NCBI GenBank assembly: GCA_963678135.1 | Contig: OY782667.1 | Coordinates: 310,001 to 374,000 of the forward strand | Length of the DNA: 64,000 nucleotides | Direction: 5' to 3' | Source of the DNA: JAHJKV01 sp963678135 | GTDB taxonomy: Bacteria; Desulfobacterota; Desulfovibrionia; Desulfovibrionales; Desulfovibrionaceae | In this document: piece by piece, positions 1 to 7,665 of the stretch | Layout of the letters: each line of letters opens with the position of its first letter | Position numbering within the stretch: the first letter of the stretch is position 1 | Position numbers and translations under genes: made by a program | The notes under the pieces: model-generated | Told to the model about the DNA's origin: nothing | What the model saw: only the letters and a program-made list of their open reading frames with translations | Database searches by the model: none

Positions 1-407
1 CATAAGGCTGCTTGGCATAAACTTTCTTCGACTCGCTGTTCTATGATTTTTTTTTCATTAACCCCATTCACACGCAAGCCATAGGCTACGTTTTCAAAAA
101 TAGTTTTTGGAAAGGGATTGGGTTTTTGAAAGACCATGCCAATACGTCTGCGTAAGGAGACTACGTCGAGGCCATGTGCATAGATATCCGCTCCATCAAG
201 CGTTAATAGCCCCTTAATACGAGCCCCAACAATAAGATCATTCATGCGGTTGATACATCGCAAAAAGGTACTTTTACCACAACCAGAAGGCCCGATAAGA
301 GCTGTTACTTCATTGACAGCAAAGTTTAAGTTGATTGCTTCGAGTGCTTTGAAATCCCCGTAATAAAAATCAAGATTTTTTGCTGACACCTTAGCTGCTA
401 TAGTCAC
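1..407 (-). CDS. pstB: Phosphate ABC transporter ATP-binding protein PstB (partial, C-terminus outside window)
   Basis: ATPase that powers high-affinity phosphate import with PstS, PstC and PstA at the inner membrane. Reading from a GTG at 407 gives about 135 residues with the Walker A motif GPSGCGKST, followed by a typical PstB stretch (FLRCINRMNDL) and a Q-loop reading VFQKPNPFPK, which is characteristic of PstB within the ABC family. The GTG is chosen because GAGGAG lies a few bases upstream and no in-frame ATG fits. The signature motif, Walker B and the rest of the protein lie beyond the window edge. The AMIN-domain gene lies upstream on the same strand. The assignment is secure although the gene is incomplete. 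Confidence 0.93.
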   Translation of the reverse strand, partial: MTIAAKVSAKNLDFYYGDFKALEAINLNFAVNEVTALIGPSGCGKSTFLRCINRMNDLIVGARIKGLLTLDGADIYAHGLDVVSLRRRIGMVFQKPNPFPKTIFENVAYGLRVNGVNEKKIIEQRVEESLCQAAL

Positions 408-501
408 GCTATCTCCTCAAAGTTTCTTGCCCCCGAATTACAGCGACATTCAATCTAAAAAAGAGTCTAGCTTGCAACAGTTACGCTGAAATGTCCGCTT
501 T

Positions 502-517
502 GTTACAATTAGGTAAC
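502..517. promoter_or_regulatory. Inverted repeat upstream of pstB
   Basis: A perfect 5-bp inverted repeat, GTTAC-N6-GTAAC, lies about 95 bases upstream of the pstB start. It could be an operator in the pst promoter region. It does not match the full PhoB box that I know, so the regulator is not assigned. Confidence 0.2.
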
Positions 518-597
518 TTTAGCACTGCGATAGCATCTTCGTCCGGCTTTGCTGGACTGCAGCTACTTATTTTTATCATTTTGCGCTCGTCTTGCTT

Positions 598-1326
598 TTA
601 GAGCAAAAACATGACTTTTATTCCTTTTTCCATGATTTGGAATTGAGGGATAACTTGAGCTGGAATAGCTTGCTTGGTCATGTGCAAAACAACTCGCAAA
701 TAATTTTTATGCTTCCCCACAACAACTTTTTCCAAAGGGCCTTTGTTGATTCGCAGAACAAAATTGTCAGTGTATTTCCATTTGCCCATGAGATCAAAAG
801 CCACACGCCGTGGTTTGTTTAGATTAAGATACCGTGTATCTTCAACCGGAACAGATGTAGGCACGACAACAATCACAGCATCTCCCAGCACGGCAACCTG
901 TGGCTTGCCTGCAGTTCCTACAACATGGGACGGAGGAGTCGGGGCAGGGGCGGTTTTTTGTGCCACTTTTTTGGGTGCTACAGGTTTTTTTACAATTTTT
1001 TTGGCAGGAGCAACTTTTTTTTGAGGCGTTTTTTTAGGGGGTGCAGCGAGTTTTACTTTTGGGGTAGTTTTTGGCTTTGCTTCTTGCTTTACATTTTGCT
1101 CTTCGCTTGCCTTTGTAGCAGGCTGTTTTACTTCTGGCTGTGTAAAATATTCATCGCCTACTCCGTTTTGCATGGGCAAGACGCGATTATCCGCCTTGCG
1201 AGTAACCTCCCATGGTTTTGACTCTGCTTGATCAGCAAAAGCAAAAAAAACAGGGCAAAGACAATACAAACACAATACACAGCATATAAACCGTATAGAC
1301 CTGGAAAATAAAATTTGTTTTAGCAT
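598..1326 (-). CDS. Secreted AMIN-domain protein with Lys/Pro/Ala-rich linker
   Basis: Probable periplasmic peptidoglycan-associated protein. The N-terminus is a signal peptide (hydrophobic run FICCVLCLYCLCPVFFAFA). It is followed by a low-complexity linker rich in Lys, Pro, Ala and Thr from about residue 65 to 130. The C-terminal 100 residues look like an AMIN domain (PRRVAFDLMGKWKY, then LRVVLHMT), a beta-sandwich that targets proteins to peptidoglycan in amidases and secretins. There is no enzymatic domain. The ATG at 1326 is preferred over the GTG two codons earlier because GGAG lies five bases before it. pstB follows on the same strand after about 190 bases. Exact role unknown. Confidence 0.75.
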   Translation of the reverse strand: MLKQILFSRSIRFICCVLCLYCLCPVFFAFADQAESKPWEVTRKADNRVLPMQNGVGDEYFTQPEVKQPATKASEEQNVKQEAKPKTTPKVKLAAPPKKTPQKKVAPAKKIVKKPVAPKKVAQKTAPAPTPPSHVVGTAGKPQVAVLGDAVIVVVPTSVPVEDTRYLNLNKPRRVAFDLMGKWKYTDNFVLRINKGPLEKVVVGKHKNYLRVVLHMTKQAIPAQVIPQFQIMEKGIKVMFLL

Positions 1327-1413
1327 ACGCACTCCACTCTCTATAAATACTGTACTCTCTATACTCGAAAAAAAAGAGCTTGCAAAGTGTGACTTTGCCT
1401 GTTTTGTTTTAGC

Positions 1414-1441
1414 TTGACTTTTTTAGTGCTTTCCATATATG
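1414..1441 (+). promoter_or_regulatory. Probable sigma-70 promoter of tRNA-Met
   Basis: A TTGACT -35-like hexamer (1414-1419) and a TATATG -10-like hexamer (1436-1441) are separated by 16 bases, placing a start near 1448, about 16 bases before the tRNA. Prediction by eye only. Confidence 0.45.
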
Positions 1442-1463
1442 ATTATTGACTTGAAAAGAGAAT

Positions 1464-1539
1464 GGGCCAGTAGCTCAGTTGGCAGAGCCCCCGGCTCATA
1501 ACCGGACGGTCCCAGGTTCGAATCCTGGTTGGCCCACCA
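1464..1539 (+). tRNA. tRNA-Met (anticodon CAT), 3' CCA encoded
   Basis: A full cloverleaf can be folded. The acceptor stem GGGCCAG pairs with TTGGCCC (G-U at the last pair), the D arm has AGCTCAGTTGGCAGAGC, the anticodon loop is CTCATAA, the T loop is GTTCGAATC, and discriminator A is followed by encoded CCA. The first acceptor pair is G-C and the anticodon stem lacks the three consecutive G-C pairs of the initiator tRNA, so this is either elongator Met or an Ile tRNA whose C34 is modified to lysidine. Sequence alone does not fully separate the two. Confidence 0.95.
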
Positions 1540-1629
1540 TAAAACAAGATAAAACGAGGGCAGGACGAAATATTGGTGCTCTTCGCCACCTCTCAAAAAA
1601 TCATATTTGCCTTAAGTCAAAGGTTTCCT

Positions 1630-1661
1630 ATGCTCCTTCAGGGTCTACCCTTAAGGAGCAT
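1630..1661 (+). terminator. Strong hairpin between tRNA-Met and the NIF3-like gene
   Basis: ATGCTCCTT and AGGGT pair with ACCCT and AAGGAGCAT, giving a stem of 14 pairs with one internal mismatch and a two-base loop, followed by the pyrimidine-rich TCTTCTTTC. This fits a terminator for the tRNA transcript or a 5' leader structure of the next gene. The tail is not a clean U run. Confidence 0.5.
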
Positions 1662-1690
1662 TCTTCTTTCCGTGCCAAGGGTGGAGACAC

Positions 1691-2479
1691 ATGGAAATAA
1701 GTAAGATAATCAATACAATACGCGAGTTTGCTCCGGAAGAAGATGTCGCTGCTTGGGATAACTCTGGAGTAAATGTTGCCGGTTATCTTCAAGAAACAAA
1801 CAAGCTGGCGGTTTCCCTTGATCCGACCGTGGACTTTGCGCGTAAGGCAATGGCTTGGGGTGCAGGCTGCGTATTAAGCCACCATCCTCTCTATTTTGCT
1901 CCAGTAGCACCGAATATACAAAATTCATATCTGGATATTTTGCAGATATTGCTCGGCAATGGGGCGTGGCTATACTGTGCACATACCACGCTTGATTGCA
2001 GCCCACAGGGCACAGCTTTTTGGCTAGCTCAGGAGCTTGAGCTTTGCAGGCTACACACTTTAGAGCCACTGACATCTAGCTCTGAGCTTGGTTTTGGACA
2101 GGTAGGAACTTTGCCTGCGCCACTCGCTTGGCCGGACTTTAGTGAAAAATTAGCGCAAGTGCTTGGCCGTAGTTGTTGGCGTGAAATTGGCTGTGTGCCG
2201 GAAAAAGTTTCTAAAGTGGCCTATTTGCCGGGTTCAGGTGCTTCGGCCATGGAAGCAGCTGCGGAGAGCGGAGCTGATGTATTTATTACCGGTGATCTCA
2301 AGTATCATCAGGCTTTAGAGGCTCCTTTGTGTATATTAGACGTAGGGCATTTTGTACTTGAAGAAGAAATGATGCGCCGTTTTGCCCTGCTTTTGGCTTC
2401 GACCTTAAGTAATGTGGAAGTACGTTTTTTTGAGAGCGAAGATCCGTTTCGTTTTCAGTTCGGGAGTGTCCCTGAATAA
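1691..2479 (+). CDS. NIF3-like dinuclear metal-centre protein (YbgI/DUF34 family)
   Basis: Member of the conserved NIF3/YbgI family, toroidal hexamers with a dinuclear metal site. The cellular role is not settled; some relatives are annotated as GTP cyclohydrolase I type 2-like. Family landmarks are present: AAWDNSGVNV near the N-terminus, the metal-ligand motif SHHPLYF, then CAHTTLD, and the C-terminal pair GDLKYHQALEA and DVGHFVLEEEMM, which supply the second His and Glu ligands. At 262 residues it is the short form without an inserted domain. The ATG follows GGTGGAGA. The zinc-ribbon coiled-coil gene starts 33 bases downstream, and the two genes are adjacent in many bacteria, which supports the call. 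Confidence 0.9.
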   Translation: MEISKIINTIREFAPEEDVAAWDNSGVNVAGYLQETNKLAVSLDPTVDFARKAMAWGAGCVLSHHPLYFAPVAPNIQNSYLDILQILLGNGAWLYCAHTTLDCSPQGTAFWLAQELELCRLHTLEPLTSSSELGFGQVGTLPAPLAWPDFSEKLAQVLGRSCWREIGCVPEKVSKVAYLPGSGASAMEAAAESGADVFITGDLKYHQALEAPLCILDVGHFVLEEEMMRRFALLLASTLSNVEVRFFESEDPFRFQFGSVPE

Positions 2480-2512
2480 TTATAGAAAGTAGCAACTTAA
2501 AAAGGTGAGTTC

Positions 2513-3241
2513 ATGTATCAAAAACAAATTGAGCAATTGGTAATTTTACAGCAAGTGGATGATGAAATTATTGTTTTACAACAGGAGCTTGAGGCTGCTC
2601 CAAAAGAATTATCTGACCTTGAAGAGTCCTTGCAAGCCCACAGAGATAAATTGGAACAAATCGAGGAAAAGCTTGAAATCCTTTATACCCAGCAAAATAA
2701 GCTGGAAGATGAAATCGGTGAAGATTCCAGCCGTGTCAAAAAAAGTAAGAACAAGCTGATGATGGTGGGCAATACCAAAGAATACCACGCAATGATGCGC
2801 GAAATGGATAGCCTTGAAAAATTGAACAGGGTGCGCGAAGAAGAAAAGATTGCCGTCATTGAAGAATTAACTCGTCAAGGCGAGGCCAAAACTGAAATAA
2901 AGGCTGAAATGGCCGGTGTTCAGGAAGAATATGACACTCAAAAAGGCACTTTGGACGAGCGTGTGGGTAAGGCACAAAAACGCCTCAATGCATTGGAAAA
3001 GAAACGGGTTAAGGCCTGTAAAGTTGTGCCCAGACCTATTTTAGGTCGTTATGAATTTATTCGTGAGCGTATGCCTAATCCGGTTATTGTTGCGGTTGTT
3101 GACGGGGTATGTGGGGGTTGTAACATCATGATTCCGCCTCAAAGCTACAATGAACTACAAAAAGGTACGCAAATATTGAGTTGTCCTAATTGCCAAAGAC
3201 TTATTTATTGGCAAGAGCATATTGAAAAAGAAGACGGATAG
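2513..3241 (+). CDS. C4 zinc-ribbon protein with long N-terminal coiled coil (DUF164/CdsZ type)
   Basis: The first 170 residues are almost continuous charged heptads (for example LEESLQAHRDKLEQIEEKLEI), predicting an antiparallel coiled coil. The C-terminus carries a C4 zinc ribbon, CGGCNIMIPP and CPNCQRLIYW. This is the architecture of the CT398/HP0958 (FlgZ) family, members of which bind RNA or sigma factors and secretion components. Length (242 residues) fits. A start ATG at 2513 follows AAAGGTG. The gene sits between the NIF3-like gene and RNase P RNA, an order common in Deltaproteobacteria. The specific partner here cannot be told from sequence. Confidence 0.85.
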   Translation: MYQKQIEQLVILQQVDDEIIVLQQELEAAPKELSDLEESLQAHRDKLEQIEEKLEILYTQQNKLEDEIGEDSSRVKKSKNKLMMVGNTKEYHAMMREMDSLEKLNRVREEEKIAVIEELTRQGEAKTEIKAEMAGVQEEYDTQKGTLDERVGKAQKRLNALEKKRVKACKVVPRPILGRYEFIRERMPNPVIVAVVDGVCGGCNIMIPPQSYNELQKGTQILSCPNCQRLIYWQEHIEKEDG

Positions 3242-3253
3242 TACCAAGTATAT

Positions 3254-3606
3254 GGAGTCGGACAGGCTATCGCCGCAGCATATATGCTGGGGAGGAAAGT
3301 CCGGGCTCCACAGGGCAGGACGCCGGGTAACGCCCGGAGAGAGCGATCTCTGGAAAGTGCAACAGAAAGTAGACCGCCTGCTTTTTGGCAGGTAAGGGTG
3401 AAAGGGTGGTGTAAGAGACCACCGGCGAATATGGTAACATATTCGGCTAGGTAAACCCCGTCCGGAGCAAGACCAAATAGGGAAACCGGTCGGCCCGACC
3501 ATATGGTTTTCGGGTAGGTTGCTTGAGGCGGACAGTAATGTTCGCCCTAGAGGAATGATGGCCACCCTCTTCGGAGGGGACAGAACCCGGCTTATCGTCC
3601 GACTCC
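3254..3606 (+). ncRNA. rnpB: RNase P RNA, bacterial class A
   Basis: Catalytic RNA that removes the 5' leader of tRNA precursors. The ends pair as P1: GGAGTCGGAC at 3254 with GTCCGACTCC ending at 3606. Conserved core blocks are readable in order: GAGGAAAGTCCGGGCTCC (CR I), the CAGAAAGTAGACCGCC region, GGTAAGGGTGAAAGGGTG, AAACCCCGTCCGGAGCAAGACCAAATAGG, and the terminal CAGAACCCGGCTTA (CR V). Total length of about 353 nt fits. It starts 12 bases after the zinc-ribbon gene and ends 29 bases before ispDF. Confidence 0.97.
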
Positions 3607-3635
3607 ATTTTATAATCAAATCATCGGAGGCATGT

Positions 3636-4826
3636 GTGCGACAGATTTGGGCTGTGATTCTTGCTGCCGGAAATGGTTCTCGCATGGCTACTGCCCTTGG
3701 GGGGAAGCGTAAGCAGTACCTCGAATTTGATGGTCGACCTTTGTATTGGAAAAGCGCGGAAACCTTTTCACAAATACCTGATATACACGGCCTTGTTTTT
3801 GTTTTTCCGCCAGACGAAATACAAGTACAAACTGAACAAGTACAAAAATTGGCTCAAAGCCGTGCCCTTGCTTTGCCTTGGAGATCAGTAGCTGGAGGCA
3901 AAAGGCGGCAGGATTCAGTTTTTTCTAGTCTGAGCAGCCTGCCTAATGCATGTACTGATGTTCTGATACATGATGCAGCTCGTCCATTTTTTTCTGCTGC
4001 TTTGGTCACGCGCATTGTGGATGCCTTGGGGCAAAAAAATCTTGGGATAATACCAGCTATACCGGTTCGGGATACAGTGAAGCAAATAAACGGACAGTGC
4101 GTGGAAAAAACCTTGCCTCGTGAACATCTTGTTGCTGCCCAAACTCCGCAGGGTTTTCCACTTCCCCTGTTATTACAAGCGCATGAACAAGCTCGGCAAG
4201 AGGGCTGGCAGGTTACGGATGATGCCTCAATGGTAGAGCGAGTCAAAGGAGCAGAAGTACATATGGTTCAGGGTGAAGAAAATAATATCAAGATTACTAC
4301 TGCCGAAGATTTGCACTTGCTCCAAAAAAATACGCAGACTGTGCCTGTTACTGGATGGGGCTATGATGTGCATCGCTATGGAGGGCAAAGGCCACTTAAA
4401 ATAGGCAGTGTGGATATTTCCGGTGGATATACCGTGGATGCACATTCTGACGGAGATGTACTTTTACATGCCTTGACTGATGCCATACTTGGGACATGTG
4501 GAGCCGGAGATATAGGACTACTTTTTCCAGACTCCGATCCTAAGTTTTTAGGTATGGACAGCAGTATTATAGTTAAAGAAGCCCAGCTCCTAGCTGAACA
4601 GGCAAAAGTAACAATTTGTGCGGTTGACCTCACCATCATCGCGCAAGTTCCAAAATGTGCTCCATATAGGGAGCAAATTGTTAAAAATATAGCCTTACTT
4701 TTGGGGCTCAATAGGCAGCAAGTAAATTTCAAGGCCACAACAGAAGAACAGCTTGGCTTTACCGGAGAAAAAAAAGGTATTAAAGCCGTGGCTTGCGTCA
4801 GTGCCCTGCGAACAGAAAAAATATAA
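3636..4826 (+). CDS. ispDF: Bifunctional IspD/IspF of the MEP isoprenoid pathway
   Basis: Fusion of 2-C-methyl-D-erythritol 4-phosphate cytidylyltransferase (IspD) and 2-C-methyl-D-erythritol 2,4-cyclodiphosphate synthase (IspF), steps three and five of non-mevalonate isoprenoid synthesis. Residues 1-230 hold the IspD nucleotide-binding signature LAAGNGSRM, a KQY segment and VLIHDAARPF. From about residue 237 IspF starts (GWGYDVHRYGG), with metal ligands in DVH and in DAHSDGDVLLHALTDAILG. The GTG at 3636 is chosen: GGAGG lies five bases upstream, and any earlier in-frame start would run into RNase P RNA. The protein has 396 residues. IspDF fusions are usual in alpha-, epsilon- and some deltaproteobacteria. 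Confidence 0.95.
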   Translation: MRQIWAVILAAGNGSRMATALGGKRKQYLEFDGRPLYWKSAETFSQIPDIHGLVFVFPPDEIQVQTEQVQKLAQSRALALPWRSVAGGKRRQDSVFSSLSSLPNACTDVLIHDAARPFFSAALVTRIVDALGQKNLGIIPAIPVRDTVKQINGQCVEKTLPREHLVAAQTPQGFPLPLLLQAHEQARQEGWQVTDDASMVERVKGAEVHMVQGEENNIKITTAEDLHLLQKNTQTVPVTGWGYDVHRYGGQRPLKIGSVDISGGYTVDAHSDGDVLLHALTDAILGTCGAGDIGLLFPDSDPKFLGMDSSIIVKEAQLLAEQAKVTICAVDLTIIAQVPKCAPYREQIVKNIALLLGLNRQQVNFKATTEEQLGFTGEKKGIKAVACVSALRTEKI

Positions 4827-4896
4827 GCTCAAAATAATTAGCACTTAAAGCAATCAATATTCTTATATATCAAAATATTATAAAGCGAGGGATATA

Positions 4897-6354
4897 ATGA
4901 AACTGTATAATTCCATGAGCCGTACAAAAGAGGAATTTAATGCCTTAAATGGGAATAAAGTAGGTATGTATGCCTGTGGAATTACAGCTTATGACCTGTG
5001 CCATATTGGACATGCCAGATCCTGTGTTGTGTTTGACGTTTTGCTACGTTACCTGCGTTTTAAGAGCTATGAGCTTACTTTTGTTCGCAATTTTACAGAT
5101 ATTGATGATAAAATTATTAAACGAGCGAAAGAAGTTGGTATGAAACCGTCAGAATTAGCAGAAAAATTTATCTCCGAGTTTTATGTAGATATGGATAAAT
5201 TAAACATTCTGCGAGCTGATATAGAACCAAAGTGTACGGAACACATACCTGAAATGATAGAGCTGGTTAATCAACTTATCGCTAAAAACCATGCTTATGC
5301 GACCCCTTCGGGCGATGTTTATTATAGAGTACGTTCTTTTTCAGAATATGGAAAACTTTCAGGGCGCAATATTGAAGAATTACAGTCCGGCGCACGCATT
5401 GAGCCCGGGGACGAAAAAGAAGATCCGCTTGATTTTGCTCTTTGGAAAGCAGCCAAGCCTGATGAACCGCAATGGGATTCACCTTGGGGCAAGGGGCGAC
5501 CGGGCTGGCATTTGGAATGCTCGGCCATGAGCGGAAAATATTTAGACCAACCTTTTGATATTCATGGTGGTGGTCAGGATCTCACTTTTCCGCACCATGA
5601 AAATGAAATAGCCCAGACCGAAGCTGCCACGGGCAAGCCAATGGCTAGATTTTGGGTGCATAACGGTTTTGTGCAAATCAATGCCGAAAAAATGTCAAAA
5701 TCTCTTGGTAATTTTTTTACGATTCGAGATATACTTGAAAAATTTCATCCAGAAGTTTTGCGCTATTTTCTTTTGACCATGCATTACCGCAGTCCCTTAA
5801 ATTTTTCTTTTGAGGCCATGGAAGAAGCTGAAAAAGGAGTGCGCCGTATTTATGCTACTCTGGCCCAAATTAAACTTGAACTTGAACGCTCCAAATGGAG
5901 CAATATGGAATTGCCTGATGAAATGATCACAGAATATCAGGGCTATAGAGCGCAATGGGCACTCTCCATGGAAGATGATTTGAACACTGCTGCAGCTTTG
6001 GGGCATATTTTTGGTGCCATGCGTTTGGCAGGGCGCATTGCTGAGGACAAACAATTAAAGAAAAGCCAAGGGGCAAAAAATCTCTGGGCTTTGCTTTTAG
6101 AAGATATGACCCGCTGGGCACAAGTTTTAGGTGTTTTTGAACGTGAGCCTAGCGAATTTTTGCAGGAACTTCGCTCCTCTCGCGCTATGCGTAAGGATAT
6201 AGACGTGGATAAAGTAGAAGCCCTACTCACGGCAAGGCAAGAAGCACGAAAAGCCAAGGATTTTGATAAGGCCGATGCCGTGCGTGCTGAACTGAGTACT
6301 TTAGGTGTTGAGGTAAAAGACACTCCAAACGGAGCTGATTGGGATGTAGGGTAG
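4897..6354 (+). CDS. cysS: Cysteinyl-tRNA synthetase
   Basis: Class I aminoacyl-tRNA synthetase that charges tRNA-Cys in the cytosol. The class I HIGH motif is CHIGHARS near residue 36, and the KMSKS motif reads EKMSKSLGNF near residue 270. The zinc ligands that select cysteine are seen in MYACGITAYD, GWHLECSAMS and FPHHENEIAQTEA. The C-terminal helical DALR-type region ends with ARKAKDFDKADAVRAEL, typical of the family. Length is 485 residues. GAGGG lies before the ATG. It follows ispDF by 70 bases and is the last conserved gene before the accessory cassette. Confidence 0.97.
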   Translation: MKLYNSMSRTKEEFNALNGNKVGMYACGITAYDLCHIGHARSCVVFDVLLRYLRFKSYELTFVRNFTDIDDKIIKRAKEVGMKPSELAEKFISEFYVDMDKLNILRADIEPKCTEHIPEMIELVNQLIAKNHAYATPSGDVYYRVRSFSEYGKLSGRNIEELQSGARIEPGDEKEDPLDFALWKAAKPDEPQWDSPWGKGRPGWHLECSAMSGKYLDQPFDIHGGGQDLTFPHHENEIAQTEAATGKPMARFWVHNGFVQINAEKMSKSLGNFFTIRDILEKFHPEVLRYFLLTMHYRSPLNFSFEAMEEAEKGVRRIYATLAQIKLELERSKWSNMELPDEMITEYQGYRAQWALSMEDDLNTAAALGHIFGAMRLAGRIAEDKQLKKSQGAKNLWALLLEDMTRWAQVLGVFEREPSEFLQELRSSRAMRKDIDVDKVEALLTARQEARKAKDFDKADAVRAELSTLGVEVKDTPNGADWDVG

Positions 6355-6438
6355 GCTGAGGGAACCCTCGCCCATTTGGTTTATTATAACTTTTTAATAT
6401 CACATGTAAAAAACAGTATTCGTTGAAAGATTATTCAT

Positions 6439-7665
6439 TTATTCCTTTTTCGTAAAAATTGTGTCTGGTATTCGGGGTAAACCCTGACGGTGCATATACA
6501 ATGCATAACGTTGCTGGATTCTATTGATATACGGAGGGAGTAAACGACCAATTCGTAGTTGTTGTAGCTCTTTCCATTTCTTCAGTTTTATATCATAAAA
6601 ACAAAATTCAATTATTTTCCCTTCATCCAAAAAAGCAACTATTGAGTTAGATACTTTTTCAATAAATTGACCTCCAACAACATTAATGCTTGTTTCGTCA
6701 ATATTAATGCTTGTTTCGTCAATAATTCTACCTTTCAGACAGTACAATTGCGCTTTCTCTGGTTTTTTATTTCTTAGCAAATCACACTGTGCTCTTATAT
6801 TCAGATAATAACGAATCTTTGTTTCCTCCTTGTCCTGATACTCTTCCTTAAAAAGATCTCCCGTCCCAATATCATCTTTATGGAGACTGTCGACCTTCAG
6901 AAAACGTTCGCCTTCCAGAATTTTTTTTAACTCGTCCTGAGGAGTATTAGATTCTTGTGTTAAAATATCATCGTCAAAATTAAACGGAGTCATCCTTGAA
7001 TGAAGATTTCGTGAAATGAGTTCGTTCATCTCAAGGGATTTATTTGCGCCGTCTGCTTTAAAGTTTTCCCACATAATTACTGGCCATGATGGATTTATAG
7101 AATACAGATCGAAAAACAATTTAGTTTTACAGCTTTGGTACTCTTTTTCCCACTTTTTCAACACATATATTGATGGGGTCTTTTGTAGCCATGTACACAT
7201 TTTTTCAAAAAGTGTTCTCTCATCCAGAATATCTAACTTAGATTGAACAAATAGATTTGATGGCCTGTCAACCTTGACCAATCCTTCTTTTTCCAATTTT
7301 CTCTCAACAGAGTCAATATCTTCATTCGTAAAAATAAAAATGGGACAAAAGCAGTTTTGGCTCAAGTTTCGTATGAACTCTATCTTCTCTGAGTCAGCAT
7401 CCTCTTGAAGCCCGTCAGGTATCGTTACACATCTCTCGATATCGTCATCTGATATATTCTTCTTTGTCAATTTCCAATCTAACAACAAAAAAGATAGGCT
7501 TTGGAAATGGATAAAAATATCGTTTTTTGGCAATGACGTGTATTTCAGCACAGGAATATTGGCCGATTCGATTTGGGAAACGATTTTATTAATATTTGCA
7601 TTTGGATCATGGGCTTCATCATCTATGACCACGGCTATACCACTGAATAAGTCTTTCATGCTCAT
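6439..7665 (-). CDS. Receiver-domain protein with unknown C-terminal half, third gene of the methyltransferase/kinase cassette
   Basis: Residues 8-135 look like a response-regulator receiver. The acidic pair and following acid are AVVIDDEA (D15, D16, E17). The phospho-acceptor candidate is D63 in FLLLDWKLT. The switch Thr is T113 in FIFTNED and the conserved Lys is K131 in LVKVD. All pocket residues are therefore kept, so it may be phosphorylated. Residues 150-408 match no DNA-binding output domain I know; they are charged and end with LLPPYINRIQQRYALYMHRQGLPRIPD. A seven-residue sequence, IDETSIN, is tandemly duplicated. The gene overlaps the kinase stop by one base, which implies translational coupling. 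The C-terminal half could be the effector or a target-binding module (inference). The DNA is more AT-rich than its neighbours. Confidence 0.7.
   Translation of the reverse strand: MSMKDLFSGIAVVIDDEAHDPNANINKIVSQIESANIPVLKYTSLPKNDIFIHFQSLSFLLLDWKLTKKNISDDDIERCVTIPDGLQEDADSEKIEFIRNLSQNCFCPIFIFTNEDIDSVERKLEKEGLVKVDRPSNLFVQSKLDILDERTLFEKMCTWLQKTPSIYVLKKWEKEYQSCKTKLFFDLYSINPSWPVIMWENFKADGANKSLEMNELISRNLHSRMTPFNFDDDILTQESNTPQDELKKILEGERFLKVDSLHKDDIGTGDLFKEEYQDKEETKIRYYLNIRAQCDLLRNKKPEKAQLYCLKGRIIDETSINIDETSINVVGGQFIEKVSNSIVAFLDEGKIIEFCFYDIKLKKWKELQQLRIGRLLPPYINRIQQRYALYMHRQGLPRIPDTIFTKKE
6682..6723 (-). repeat. 21-bp perfect tandem duplication inside the receiver-protein gene
   Basis: Two identical 21-base units (6682-6702 and 6703-6723) lie head to tail and encode IDETSIN twice in frame. 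Absence of any divergence points to a recent slippage event or an unstable in-frame repeat. Confidence 0.9.

Noticed and set aside
3519..3635. Longer N-terminus of ispDF
   Set aside because: It would translate the 3' part of RNase P RNA; GGAGG with GTG at 3636 gives the normal IspD start.
3155..3685. Minus-strand frame of 176 residues
   Set aside because: It lies across RNase P RNA, whose paired ends and conserved blocks explain the sequence.
6355..6438. Direct repeats marking insertion of the methyltransferase cassette
   Set aside because: Compared by eye with 11159-11269; no matching flanking repeat or integrase was found, so the mode of acquisition stays open.
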